64,000 bases of DNA from positions 1,803,001 through 1,867,000 of the forward strand of contig OX419758.1 in assembly GCA_948567375.1 (NCBI GenBank), in the 5' to 3' direction. Under the pieces are notes generated by a model. The model saw nothing but the letters and a program-made list of their open reading frames with translations, did no database searches and had not been told where the DNA came from. Made by a program: the position numbers and the translations under genes. Source of the DNA: Lunularia cruciata. Taxonomy: Eukaryota > Streptophyta > Marchantiopsida > Lunulariales > Lunulariaceae. This document shows positions 20,430-32,253 of the stretch, piece after piece (the first letter of the stretch is position 1; every line of letters begins with the position of its first letter).

Positions 20430-22600
20430 CTATTTGAGGAAAAAAAGGAGAAAATCCGCCCAAAGGAACATCATATGGGCTGCTTCAAATGAACACCCAT
20501 CCTTGGTTGTTACAACCACAAACCCAAACATTCTAACCCAAAGAAAAGCATGGAAAAGGATTTGGGGATGAAAGAATCCCCTTTATTCCCAACCATAGGG
20601 GGAGTAGAGTTAAGAGAACAAGGTGTTCTTCATGTAGAAGAATACTTGAGGCGGAAGATGTAGGTTTGTGTCAAGATAATGTCGCTCCTAGGCCAAAGAA
20701 CAGCTTCACCAACACAATCCAAGGTAGAGGAAAGAATCATCTAGGATAGAGGCACCTGTCCAACCAAACTAATATCTGAGCAATGCAAGCTGATTGTCTT
20801 TGTAGTCATTGAGAGAGTGGAGAGTGTGCACTTGCCCTCATTCAAGATTGGGAGAGGAGAAAGCTTAAGCATGAAGGAGGTTAGGCAGATCATAGTAGTG
20901 TATCTTTCACAGTTAATAGTGCATAAGGTACGTCTGACTCTTGAATTGAATTGACAGCTTCTTGCCATCTATGAAAAATCTAATAGAGGAATCATAGACT
21001 CTATGATCCTTGCCCAACATCTTCATTGTATAGTGCAAGAAGGAGTTGAGGAAAAGAAGAAGGCAAGGGACGAATTGCAAGACATTCATGCTCAACATTT
21101 GGAAATGGGGAAACAAAGTAACGACTTTGCATAAGAGGCAGCCAAACTTAGGGAAGAAGGTCAGGCCTTGAAGAAGGAGATCAAGGATAATTGGACATTA
21201 AGGAAGATTTCTAGGTTGCAAGAGGAAGAAGTACACCAACCAACCTCTCATGGTAGCAGAATTGCATCATCAAGAGGAGCTACAAGTGGTGGCTACCCAA
21301 GTCAAGGAGCTCATGGATACCTTACATAAGAAGGAGGAGAAATGCAAGAAGGAGAAGGCCACTATTTGGGAGGAAATTGTAGTTGAAATGCAAGAACAAC
21401 AAAACCAATTCAATTTGGAGAGGATAGCTACATTGGCAAATATGGTGTGGGAGCTCCTCTAGAGGAGCTCACAAAGGTGATAGTGGAATTCTCCTTGGAA
21501 AAATTAAAGGCTCAAGATTCTTGATCCCAAGCATATGCTTTGATCATGAAGAACTACTTAGAAGCGCAATTGTAGCTATTAGCTGACAAGTTATTGAAGC
21601 ACACAACAAAGAAGTATTGGAAGTATTGAAAAATTAAAGGCTCAAGATTCTTGATCCCAAGCATATGCTTTGATCATGAAGAGCTACTTAGAAGTGCAAT
21701 TGTAGCTATTAGCTGACAAGTTATTGAAGCACACAACAAAGACGTATTGGAAGTATTGAAAAATTAAAGGCTCAAGATTCTTGATCCCAAGTATTGAAGA
21801 AGCCACAAAGGTGTTACTTTTGGAAATCATTGGAGATGTGGAATGAGTCAACCTTCTGATCAAGATTTTCATAGGTAAAGTTGCAACCTACATATACAAT
21901 TTCACACCTATTGACCAAAGAAGATCAATGGTTGAAGATGCCCATAATCTCTAGAATCTACTACTCCATTTATCACTAATCCTACCTACTAATATTATCC
22001 TAAGTGCAATAAGGAGTGACTATGAAACCACTACCAATCACAACTAATCATCATTTACTATACAAACTACTGCAATTATTGGCTAAACAACTGGTACTAA
22101 GTCAAAAAGTATTTCTAGACAAAGATATACATCAAGGCAAGAGAAGAGTTTGAGCCCAAAGAGAACTCCAGGCCGAGGATGCATGCTATAGCTAATAGAT
22201 TTTGATGCATTCTCCTTGGGCTAACAATTATCTTCTTCATAAAATCTACTACAAGGAGTTACACATAGAAACAATGTCCACTTCTTTCATGGACAAAGTA
22301 TTTGACTCAAACATTTCTTTTGAGCCTTTATATTGGATTAGTTTTGCTTACAGCTTTGATTGCATCTTGGTCTAGTAGAGGTAAGGAACTTGCAACAATA
22401 GTGTGTATTTGAGTACCAACTTATGAAATTTACATTAAATCAAGGAAGCTAATCTTGACATTCAATGAGAATGAGTGTTTGAGTACGTAAGCAAGAAATC
22501 TACACATTATCAAGGAAGTTACCCTTGACATTTTGAACAAATGAGTCAATGTGAGGAAGGGTTATGGGAATGATGGAGCATTGAGAGTACCATAGAATAG
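20430..22600 (+). pseudogene. Unclassified retroelement coding region, decayed
   Basis: Plus-strand translation gives charged, helix-rich stretches (LEMGKQSNDFA, AAKLREEGQALKKEIKDN, VAELHHQEELQVVATQ) with several stops. There is no recognised domain. It precedes an H-like gag/protease part in the same orientation, so it is probably the 5' region of that element or another D/K-type frame. Function not known. Confidence 0.4.
21501..21801. repeat. 130-bp near-identical tandem repeat, 2.3 copies
   Basis: AAATTAAAGGCTCAAGATTC starts at 21501, 21631 and 21761. The first two full copies differ at only about three bases. The third copy stops after ATCCCAAG. Because 130 is not a multiple of three, the duplication shifts frame. 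It is the youngest-looking event in this decayed stretch. Confidence 0.92.
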
Positions 22601-22676
22601 AAGAGCCAAGTAGGAAGTCTTTTTAGTGCAAATTGTGCCTAAGCGAGTTGCACTATAGACAAAAGGAGATACCACG

Positions 22677-23156
22677 TTGAATTATATTACCCTTCACTCT
22701 ACAGAAGGGGAATGGCCGGACCTTGATGTGTTGAAAGTTGAAACACGCTTGGGGAGGAAGAAGTGTGATTCAAAAGTAGTAAATACTACTTCATCATCTT
22801 CAAGGAAGGAAAAGCAACTTTGGTGTAAAGTAATCTTATCTGCAAAGGAGAAGAAAGTTTTTGCTAAAGCCAAAGCCAAAGCCAAAGCCAAAGCCATGCA
22901 AAAAGAAATTTAGGAAGCAATGCAAAGGACTTGGAAAATGAGTTTGGAGGTAGACCCAGAGACAAAACCTCCAATTTTTGTTGCTGACTTTGGATCCAAA
23001 GTTGAGGATTTGATTCAAGCAAAGGTGAGTAAACCCAAAGTACTTCAGGTTCAGACCATCATAACTCCGGTAACCATATTGAAGAGATCTAAAGAAAAGT
23101 TAGATCAAGTTGAGACCTCAAACCCAAAGATGAAGTCTAAGAAGGTGAAACTGAGG
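22677..23156 (+). pseudogene. H-like gypsy fragment (gag/protease linker), cut by F1
   Basis: Frame from ATG 22677. It contains a lysine-alanine run coded by AAAGCC repeats (about 22864-22895), then PPIFVADFGSKVEDL and SKEKLDQVETSNPKMKSKKV. The last block matches VKLDQVEDSKPKVKSKKM at about 59850 in H2. The match breaks exactly where the F1 LTR starts (23157), so F1 inserted here. Confidence 0.6.
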
Positions 23157-23510
23157 TGTAAAAGACCAAGACCAAGGAGAGAAATAAGAGAATGGAAGAT
23201 CACACTGGGACACTTGAATGTGGGTAAACTTTGAATGCCTAGCATGAGCTTCAGCTCTTGTATTTATAGGGATCCTACAAGGCTCTTGAGAAGCTTCTCA
23301 AGAAGCTTTCTTGAGCCACTTTCTTGGAGTGCAAGCCAAGTTAATCAAGAAGCTTCTTTCTAGAAGTTGCTTACTTGGCATGCAAGCTAAGCTAGTCAAG
23401 AAGCTTCCCAACAAGCTTCCTAGATACTTTTGGAGTATTCTAGGCTAATTTGTCTTATTTGCTACTTCTTTAGCCCTACTAACTTTGTTGTTAAACTCTA
23501 TATTGTTATA
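23157..23510 (-). repeat. F1 3' LTR (354 bp)
   Basis: Starts TGTAAAAGACCAAGACC and ends ATTGTTATA (TGTTACA in F2). In transcription order it holds paired GAA/TTC motifs at 23290-23365, then TATAAATA (reverse complement of 23261-23268). The first about 100 bp match both F2 LTRs and the 30192-30258 remnant. Confidence 0.88.
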
Positions 23511-23522
23511 TATTCCCCCACC
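23511..23522 (-). promoter_or_regulatory. F1 polypurine tract
   Basis: Minus strand reads GGTGGGGGAATA immediately before the 3' LTR, the expected place for second-strand priming. F2 has GGTGGAGGAATA at the same position. Confidence 0.7.
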
Positions 23523-23584
23523 GCTAGTTGATGACGTCCTCATTGCCAATGAAGCTTCAAACCCCTAGATGGCCAATTGTGCAT

Positions 23585-24297
23585 TCAGGAGATGAGAAAG
23601 AGGTTTCCATGTGGCATCATGAAGGAGATACCCTTTCCAAAGGACCTTCTACTCCGTATGTTATCGATGACATCATTGAATATAGTGACATGCAAGGACA
23701 CGATCAACTTTGTACTCCTTATGATCATTAATGGGAACATGAGGGAAGAGAGGTTGGACTCAAGAGGAAAAATAAGAGGGGTTAGGAACAAAGGTTTCAA
23801 CTTGGAAATATGAAAGACAAGATGGATGCTCATATGACAAGGCAAGGCAAGTTGATAAGCAACAGGAGAGACAATTTGGGTGACATAAAAGGGTCCTATC
23901 CAATTAGGAGCAATTTTATGAACTTGGGTATCAAGTAGGAGAGGGAGGTTATTGGATGAGAGCATGACCTTATCACCAATTTGCAAGTTGAGATCACAAC
24001 AATGATGATCCACATATTGTTTCTGCCAATTTTGAGCAACAAGATGAGGTTTGGCTTGTTGGAGTGATTGGGAGAAGGTGGTCAAGATGGTGGAGGTATG
24101 AGGGACCTGAGATGGAAGAGGAGCAAGAAGGGAATCTGGAACAAGTGGGTCTTGGGCCAAATTGAGAAAGAAAGGAGAGAATCTAGTGCTTACCTATTTA
24201 GAATTATTGTATGCAAACTCTACAACTACAAGACATTTATCCTAATTGGTACGGTGAATGTTGACAAAGGCACAAAGCATATCATCCAAGGTGCAAT
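23585..24297 (-). pseudogene. F1 integrase C-terminal domain
   Basis: The longest intact frame (23585-24160, 191 codons) contains CDLNLQIGDKVMLSS, NWIGPFYVTQIVSPVAYQL and HLVFHISKLKPLF. This is the GPF/Y integrase tail that in chromoviruses precedes a chromodomain. No convincing chromodomain is visible after it. The upstream part is separated from the catalytic core by D1. Confidence 0.85.
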
Positions 24298-26223
24298 TGT
24301 GACAACCCAAAAAATATCACTTTTGCGGTAATCAGGTAAGTAAAGTTTATTCCCATAGAGATACAAGTCAGAAATATTCAAATACAAAGCAAAGTAACCA
24401 AATCAATTCTTCTTGAATTCTTCTTTAATCTCTCAGATAGAAACCACACCCAGAAGAGAGTAACAAGCATTGATGACAGTCTCATCATAACAATTTGTGA
24501 CCCATAATCACAAATCTTTCAAATCTTTCCAAACAATCTTGATTGTGATGATTTAGTCCCTCCTACAAATGGCTATTTTGTTGTAAAGCAACTGTGCCTT
24601 AGAATTGTGTTCCACTCTTCCACTACATGCACAACATCCTTGATCAAAATTGTTTCACATCAACTCAACGCTGCACTCACAAATGAAAAATATTACTAAT
24701 CCTACAATTCCTCTCAAATCTATCAAGGCATTGCTTTAATTGCTATCCATGTAGGATCAAACACATAGAATGGAATTAGAGATGTAGAATCCAACATCTA
24801 ACATTCAAATTTCACTTCAAATTTCTCCTAACACTCACAAACACACACACACACAAAAAGTTGATACTTTGAATTAAGCTCAAGCGACAAGCATTGAGAT
24901 CAGCACTTTTCTTTATCTATTCTTAAGAATATGAATACTAAACAACATTTTACTGCAAAGGCCTCCTTTAAATAGACAAATCACTTCAGAAATTATCTAA
25001 CTTCCTAAACTGATTCCTAAAAACTTTACCAACCTGTAGATCCAAAATGACAATGCACCTCTTCATATCTACCTCCTCCTACCTCAAAATTTGTCCTAAT
25101 CCAATCCAATGTCTACTTCTAGTTCGGCTTCCAAACTTGATGATCCTGTTATCACTTCTCCTTCTTTGGGTCTATCTAATTCTACTATATCCTCCATTAT
25201 TTCTACTACTTCTTCACCTTGAATTACAATTTCACTAATGGGTAACCTTTCTATCTCTTTATCTCCCAACCCACTCTTCCTTAATGTCTTAGGTAATTGA
25301 TCCAAAGACACTTGCACTCCTACTTCTATAACCTCGGACTTCATATCTTCCTTCATACTACTCCAAAATCTCTCTCTATCTCTGAATTTACTAAGCCTAA
25401 TCTGAGACTTACATTGTCTCCTACCTCAATTATCTTCCTATCTACTTGTTCTCTCAAATGAATCAAAAGATTGTTCAACTCAATGTCTTTCAATGGTCTT
25501 TCTTCACATTTCATGCATTCTGGGTCAATTCACTATAGCTATTTTCTTTTCTAATTCTATCTTTCTTTAATAAGGACTCAAATTAAAATCATGGGTATCC
25601 TAACACTATCTTATTTCATTACTCTAAGTTCCTCAAATGACTCTGGCAAGACTCTCAAAGTCACTTGCATCTGTTGTTTCACGTCCTCAGATTGGGCCAC
25701 CTTTGTCTTGAGGCAAAGAAGCTTCTAATCCAAAGTCATATAAGTCCAAAGCTGTATAGACCCAAAGAACATAGACCCAAAATGTTGTGGACCCAAAGAA
25801 CCCAACCGGAAGTCCTTCAACTACTCTATACATCTACTATAGAAACTTCAAATGCTTGTAACTTTTGCTACAAACCTTCAAACTCAACGATTATAGTAGC
25901 AATGGAAAGCCTCAAAGAAGACACTTCCAACAAGACATGGCACAAAACAATTTGGACACGTTATCATTGAGATATAACCCCCACAATAATCTTGACCTGC
26001 AACCTTCAACCTTCAACCTTCATTCCGATGCGAAGCATCTTTCTTCGGATCTATGCTCTTTCAATCCAATCCAAGTCTTCTTCCTCTTACACAAATTTGA
26101 CTTCCTTGGGTTGGGTCAAAATATAGGCTTCTCATCATTTTCTTTTCCATTTGGGTTTAATTTGGTTTTAGCAATGCACTTCTTCTTTAAAACTTGTTTA
26201 AAATGAAAAATGTGAGTACTACA
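24298..26223 (-). mobile_element. D1: solo D-family LTR inserted in the F1 integrase
   Basis: A 1926-bp unit starting TGTGACAACCC (plus strand) and ending GTACTACA. It holds an ORF end (25356-25096, terminal EVDIGLD) and a CTATTTAAAGGAGGC box (about 24961-24975, minus). Removing it restores the continuous F sequence seen uninterrupted at about 53748-53775 (GGTGCAAT ... TTGTACATTCAGTTTGTCC). The flanking 5-mers are GCAAT and ATGAT, so a target duplication is only partly preserved. Confidence 0.85.
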
Positions 26224-26870
26224 ATGATTTGCACGTTTAGTTTGTCCATCAGTTTGAGGATGATGGGCCGTGGACAAAGCAAGCTGGGTGCCAAGTATGT
26301 GGAAGAGTGCTTGCCAAAACTTTCCAATGAATCAAGGATCATGGTTGAAGATGAGTACATGCGATATCCCATGATTTTTGAATACATTGTCGAAGTAGAT
26401 TTGTGCCAAGGTTAGAGCATCCCCGGTATCAACCGTTGGTGCCAAATGGATTTGCTTACTAAGCTTATCCACAAACACCACAATTGTTATGTGACCTTGC
26501 TTTGTCTTGGGCAAGGAGGTGATAAGATCTAAGCTCACATGTTCTCAACAAGTAGATGGAATGGGGAGTGGTTGAAGGAATCCACTTGATTTCTAGTTAT
26601 TAGCCTTGTTGTGTTGGTAACTCTCACACGATCGGACAAATTCCTAAAAATCTCATGTCATGTTGGGCCACCACCATTGGCATTGGAGGGTATCCATGGT
26701 CTTGTCCACACCCATGTGACCAGCAATTGGTAAATTATGGGTTTCTTGAAGGTGCACAAGTCAAGGATCACCTTTGGCTGGAACATAGATCCGGTCCTCA
26801 TGGAATAGAAAGTCTTCCTTGAAGTAGAAGGTGTTGTATTCCTTGTCATATGATGTAAAACAAGCATGTA
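26224..26870 (-). pseudogene. F1 integrase core and zinc-binding region
   Basis: Contains MSLDLITSLPKTKQGHITIV and VFVDKLSKQIHLAPT (catalytic-core start), then NHGISHVLIFNHDP, where the usual motif ends SDRD; here the acidic residue context is altered. The upstream region to 26870 corresponds to the HHCC zinc-binding domain and the linker from RNase H. Several stops. Confidence 0.75.
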
Positions 26871-26999
26871 TCATTTGGAAGAAGAGATCTTGTTATAGAG
26901 CTGACCAAAACTCATTTTGGACCTTGGAGTCAATTGACACCATTGTAATTGTTGTCATGATGAGAGGAAGAGACTTCAAATAAGGTAATCATGATAGAG

Positions 27000-27420
27000 C
27001 ATAAGGGATGAAAAGGAACTAACCTGTAGCATTGATGATGTTTACTCTTCATGTGTTCCAAGTGTAAGGTCTACAACAATGGTTTGTGATCAGTTTGCAT
27101 GATCACTTGTTTCCCCAAGAGATAATGCCTCCATACTTTGGTGGCATATACCATTTCAGATTGTTTCCAATCTCAAGTAGAGTAATTTCTTTCAGCTGTA
27201 TTTAGTTGGCAAGACACAAAGGTAGCGGGATGTAGCACATCTAGGAATTCTTGTTGCAACACAGCTCCAATTGCAAAGTTAGAAGCATCCAAATCAACCA
27301 CATAAGGTAGCCAAGGATCATATGGTTGAAGAATGGATCTTGAAGACACCATTTGTTTCAACGTCAAGAATGCTTCTTTGTGCTTGGTGGTCCACTAGAG
27401 GCTTAAATTCTTCTTCAAGA
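27000..27420 (-). pseudogene. F1 RNase H domain
   Basis: Contains PWLPYVVDLDASNFAIGAVL and HPATFVSCQLNTAERNYST, the standard gypsy RNase H start (DAS ... G.VL ... S..L..AE.NY). The QTDHKPL block is better preserved in F2. Confidence 0.8.
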
Positions 27421-27429
27421 GGTCAGTCA

Positions 27430-28273
27430 ATGGTATAGCCACATGAGCATAATAGTGGATGAACCATCGGTAAAAACTAGCCAATCCATTAAATACCTGT
27501 ACTTTTGTAGCATACTTTGGAGTAGACCAATTAGTAATGGCCTTGATTTTCTCCTATTCCATCTTGGTCCCCTCCAATGAGATCTTGTGACCCAAGAAGT
27601 ACCTCCTTCTGCCAAAAGGCACACTTCAACTTCTTGCAATAAAATTTACATTGTCGTAGATGTCCTAAGACTTCTCGCTATGATTCATATGTTCTACCTT
27701 GGTCTTGCTACAGATTAAGATATCATCCAAGAACACCACCATGTATTGGTCCAATTGTCTATCCAACACTCGATGCATCTGATCCATGAAGACTCTTGGA
27801 GCATTAGTGAGCACAAAAGGTAGAACTCTCCACACAAAATCCCATACCTTGTACAAAAGGTAGTCTTTTGCACATCTTCCCTATCAATAGGGATTTACCA
27901 ATAGCCGGGGCAAAGATCCAACTTGGAAAAGTATCATGTTACACTCAATTGATCAAGCAAGTCATCAATTAGATGCAAGGGATATGCATTTTTCACTATT
28001 TGCTTATTGAGCTCACGGTAATCAATACAAAAATGAAGTCCTCTATCATTCTTTAAAAAAAAAGTACCGGTGCTCCCCAAGGAGAGGTACTATGTTATAT
28101 GAATTCCTTCTCCAACAACTCCATAAGTGTTTTTTGCAACTCCTCCAACTCCTTGGTGAGAGCCGATAGATTGGTTTACTCATTGGAGTACTCCTTGGTA
28201 ATAACTCAATCTTGAAGTGCATATCACTATCAGAGGGTAATCCCTTTAGCAAATCATCTGAAAACACATCCAT
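27430..28273 (-). pseudogene. F1 reverse transcriptase
   Basis: Contains LPFVLTNAPRVFMDQMHRVL and the catalytic YMVVFLDDILICSK with both aspartates intact (about 27722-27760). Upstream are MSKPIYRLSPR and the entry region. Frameshifts separate the blocks. Confidence 0.85.
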
Positions 28274-28279
28274 AAACTC

Positions 28280-28591
28280 CTAAACTGTTTGATCAACCAT
28301 TTTTTGATGAGGCTCTTGGCCTTCCTCAAATTGTCCTTGTGCAATCGGCTTGATCCACACCATGAAAATAGACTTATCTTCCTCCAAAGCTTGCTCTATG
28401 GCTGCTTCACTAACAAACTTCCCATCTAGGGACTCATCTCTTTTCAAAGCTTGCTCCATGGTTGCCTTCCTAGTAAACTTCCCACCTTGGGACTCATCTC
28501 CCTTCAAAGATTGCTCTGTAGCTACCTTCTTGAAAAACTTCCCATCTTGGGATTGACTATTTTTAGTTGTCTTACTCAAGGTGCCAAACAA
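28280..28591 (-). repeat. F1 protease-RT linker with three 19-residue repeats
   Basis: The translated linker repeats a unit of the form (S)xDGKFxxKAxxEQALKxDE three times (57-bp period, about 28390-28560). The same three units are present in F2 at about 55950-56130. The rest of the linker is acidic and leads into the reverse transcriptase. Confidence 0.8.
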
Positions 28592-28635
28592 CCTAATTGG
28601 AAACTCCTACCTTGGTGTTGTACTTGAATTTGTTG

Positions 28636-28989
28636 TTAGTTCCAATCAAATTTAACCTTATGATATTCAAGCCAAGGCAGTCCTAGAATGACATCATAGT
28701 GTAGAGGTGCCACTACCAACCTCATACACTCCAAATACTCCTTCCCAAACGTGAAGGTAACAGGATATGAGGTACGGAATGCAAAACCCTTTCTATCATC
28801 CTCCATCATCAATCTAGGTCCAATTACTGACTTGATAGGAATACCCAAGTACTTTGCTATTTGCATAGACATGCAATTCTTTAAACTTCTAAAATCATCC
28901 AAAATCCTACAACCCCGATTAGATATCATACCTTGCAAGTGAAGCAAACTTGCATAGATTGAGCCTTCAATCCCATTGGAACTAATCAA
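28636..28989 (-). pseudogene. F1 retropepsin-like protease
   Basis: Frame contains LHLQGMISNRGCRILDDF, CMSMQIAKYLGIPI and PLHYDVILGLPWLEYHKVKF. The last is the conserved second half of gypsy proteases (D.ILG..WL). The catalytic site reads DFRS here and DFGS in F2, in place of D-S/T-G. Confidence 0.8.
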
Positions 28990-29059
28990 GCTCCTAGTAG
29001 GTGGCTCAAAATCTCCTATTTAGATTCCTTGTTTCCTTGATCATTCCACTCCACCAACT

Positions 29060-29920
29060 CAAACTAAGTGACTTGTTGAGGTTGCCCATTCCTAAGTGGA
29101 CATTCAGCAATGCAATGTCCAACTTGGCGACAATAAAAACAACTACCATCTTGTTGCAATCTTTCTCTATCTATTGTACCAAATGGTCTCCGTTAGATAA
29201 CATCAATCTCCATTGGTACCAATATCTCCACCCGTGCATAGTATACTGGTAGGCTTTGTGTAGGTCAAGGTCAAGATCAAGTTGTTGTAACCAAGGAATC
29301 AAAGCGCTCAGCCAATTGCATGGCTTCTTCCATGTTTTGTGATTCTCGCATGGTCACCTCTAATTTGGTTTGTGACTTCAAGCCCCTCACAAATCAACCT
29401 AGAACTTCACCTTCTTGTATATCTAGAATTTGCATGATGATGTCTGAAATTGCATGATGTAGCTCCTCACACAGCCAATCTACTTCAACTCCACCAATTT
29501 ATCTCATGCAACTTGGGTGGCATTTATAGTTTAAAATTGACCAAGAATTGAATCCTTGAATTCTGCCCATGTCAAGATTGGTGCAACAATCTATTGCTTA
29601 GCTCGCTCTACTTGGAATTGCCAGCAAAGTTTTGCCACACCATCCAATTGGCTAGAAGCCAATAGAATCTATTTTTGTTCATCTTGAAAATTGGTAGCTT
29701 CAAAGTAACATTCATAGTCAAACACAAAATTCTTCACTATGCTTGGAAGATTCTTGCCTTCAAATATCTTGGGTTTTAGAAATCAGATTCAACTTTCTCT
29801 ATCTTGAATAGGTGCTCTCTCTATATGTTCTTGTCATTGTTGATCTCGTTCATCCAACAATCAAGTAAGGTGCTCGATTTGTTGCTGCATAACAATGATA
29901 ATGTTTGGTATTGTTGCCAT
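29060..29920 (-). pseudogene. F1 gag with CCHC zinc knuckle
   Basis: The start ATG is at 29920-29918 (MATIPNIIIVM). A CCHC knuckle, CFYCRQVGHCIAEC, lies near 29095-29140. The central gag domain is heavily decayed; F2 has the better copy. Confidence 0.75.
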
Positions 29921-30178
29921 GGGTACTACTCTATCCCACTACTCCCAATTTATCTAATCTATTAACACATAGATGCAACACATCCACCGTTCTCCATAAG
30001 TTACAACCAAAAGTATCAAGGGTTCCTTAAACAAGGTGATCATATGAAGAAAATCTTGCCCAAAGCGCAAGGTGATGAATTGTGTGAAATGATGTTTGGG
30101 TAGTATGTGGACATGAAAATCCCAATGGTTTGGCAGAAGTGGATTTGGTGGTCCATAAATTCCATCCATCCCATTCTT

Positions 30179-30190
30179 GCTTTGATACCA
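30179..30190 (-). promoter_or_regulatory. F1 primer-binding site (tRNA-iMet type)
   Basis: Minus strand reads TGGTATCAAAGC two bases after the 5' LTR end, one mismatch from the plant initiator-tRNA-Met complement TGGTATCAGAGC. Confidence 0.85.
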
Positions 30191-30258
30191 ATGTAAAAGA
30201 CCAAGACCGAGGAGAGAAATAGGAGAATGGAGGATCACATTGGGACACTTGAATGTGG

Positions 30259-32253
30259 TTTTTAGACCAATTGTAGCTCAATCTTCACATCAAGATACTC
30301 CTCTTGGTGTTTTGGTAATTGATCCTATGAATACACCAACAATAAACACACAATACTTATAGGTAGTGAACCTCCTAAAAGATAGTATCTTGTCTTTCTT
30401 CTTCTATGTCAAACTCAATGGTTTGCATCTCTAGTTGGGTCTTTGTCTTTTTAATCCAACATGAGGTTCCTTAATGTCCACCACCTTGTCTTCCTCCATG
30501 TTAATTTGGGTCATCCTTTGGCCATGTTATGATTGTTGTGCACATTACAAAAATACTCAGGCCTCTGCCACTTCTTCTTCTTCTAGTTCTTCATTGTTGG
30601 GTAAGTTCATACAAGGAGTATCCACACCATCCATTCTTGCAATCTCCTTGTAAAATTCCCAATCCAAACATGCATCTTCTTCCTCCGTAGCCTCTTGTTA
30701 TACTTTGGGTTCACTCTTGCTCTCTGTCTCCAAGTTTTGACTCTGCAATGTCAATTCATTATCTTTGTACTCCAAATTGGATTTGGCTTCCTCTTCCTCT
30801 ACACTAGAAGAAAAATCTACTATAGTGGTGGCTCAAGGAGGATTCACTTGTCATTTTGTTCTTCTCTTTGAGAGTGAGGTGGCATGCTCAGGTTGGGACC
30901 TCCTTCTCATCTTTAGGACTGAAGTTGTCATTTCCTTCTCATGCACTCTCTTCTTCATAAAGTATTGATCATTCTCCTTCATCTCTTTGATATAACTTGT
31001 CTCAATTGGATCAACACTCCTATGCCAATCGGATGGAAATAAGACACTCATATTGCTAACATTCCTTGGCTGTCATTACATTCAAAGTAGAGGTGAGATA
31101 CAAACCCAAAGTAGAGGTGAGCTACAAATGGCACAAAGTAATACGGTGGTAAATCCATTTGCCATTGCATAATCATGAGCCTTGTCCTTTTGGTAGAAGC
31201 ATGCCATCCTATTCACATTAGCAATATAGCTTGTCGCTTTGTCATATATGTGGTACACTCAAGTTTCATCATTGTCATCACTACCCCAAGAATGGCATGT
31301 TTTATTGGGTCGACTTATGTTTTTACCTTTTATCCATTCTTCTTCCATGGCTGGCTAAAAGGCACCTTCAATTCTACTATTTCTTCCAAGGGATCACAAT
31401 TCTGATCAAAGGTAATTCCTATTGGGTCTCCTTGATTCAATCCCAACATGAATCTCCAATTATCCTCCACCTACCAAGTGAGATTTCCATGCTTCCACAC
31501 TTCCTTGGATCCCTCTTATTTAATTGCTGCAATTTTAATCATCAACTCAAGGAAACTAAGTTTCCAATTCAGGGCTAAAAAGGTAATTTGTAACTTGGTC
31601 AAGACCTCAAATTGGGTTATCATGTCTAACATCCAAATAGCCGGGTTCCTAACCAAGATAACAGGCATCTTTTTACAATTCTTGGTTTGCATCATGTCAC
31701 CTACCCTCACAAGCTCTTGCAAAATGTAATCTTGTTACTTTCTCTTTGATCCTTCTACAATCTCCTACAAGTTTCCAATTTCTTTGACTTAGCACCATAA
31801 AATCCACATTGTCCATGTCCAATTTTATATTCATCCAACCTCTAGTCATTATTTGGTTGATCTTGAATCAAGAATTCATGCCAACCTCATGGTTTTTCCC
31901 AATCTCTTTTGAAAATTTCCTTCCCGCTGATGACACCTCACCTTTACTTTGTACAGCCCAAGGTAGCCATTTTATTAGAGAACTTGGGTTGGTTCACCTC
32001 ATCCCAAGGGAAAGTTCCTACTACTCTAACTATCTACTATCCACTATCCTCCAAGCCAAAGTACAAATGTCCTCTAAGAGGGTCGGCTTTCTTTTATCTA
32101 CAGTGATCCAAAGTACAAAGTACCTTTCTTCAAATCAGATTGACCCTTCCACTTTGGATCTAAATCTTATCATCTGTAAAGAAATTGCTTTTCTTTCCTA
32201 TTCTTAATTGACTACTTTTACTCCTAAACTATAAAAACTATAAAATGTGGGTA
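30259..32253 (-). mobile_element. K/D5: D-family unit with K-type frame, left end missing
   Basis: The right end TGTGATACCCACATTTTATAG (minus strand from 32253) matches the start of D1-D3. Inside are LTKLQITFLALNWKLSF (31516-31722), CFYQKDKAHDYAMANG, FVPFVAHLYFG and the acidic tail (31051-30600), in the same order as the plus-strand copy at 14561. No TATTTAAA box or TGTGACAAC end is present, so the copy is truncated against the F1 remnant at 30258. Confidence 0.6.

Larger units (their letters stand above)
23157..30258 (-). mobile_element. F1: Ty3/gypsy retrotransposon, minus orientation, interrupted by D1
   Basis: Order on the minus strand: truncated 5' LTR (30258-30192), primer site, gag with zinc knuckle, protease, linker repeats, reverse transcriptase, RNase H, integrase (split by D1), polypurine tract and 3' LTR (23510-23157). 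Domain order protease-RT-RNase H-integrase is that of Ty3/gypsy, and the GPF-type integrase tail suggests a chromovirus-like lineage (inference). Stops and frameshifts throughout. Only about 67 bp of the 5' LTR survive. Confidence 0.88.

Noticed and set aside
21501-21801. CRISPR-like or satellite interpretation of the 130-bp repeat
   Set aside because: Repeats are directly adjacent with no unique spacers, only 2.3 copies, and in a eukaryotic genome.
22864-22895. Lysine-alanine run as a histone-like tail
   Set aside because: It is an AAAGCC hexanucleotide repeat within a decayed retroelement frame.
28350-28556. Plus-strand frame with repeated SKACSMA units
   Set aside because: Reverse strand of the three-unit linker repeat of F1; the same appears at 55922-56128 opposite F2.
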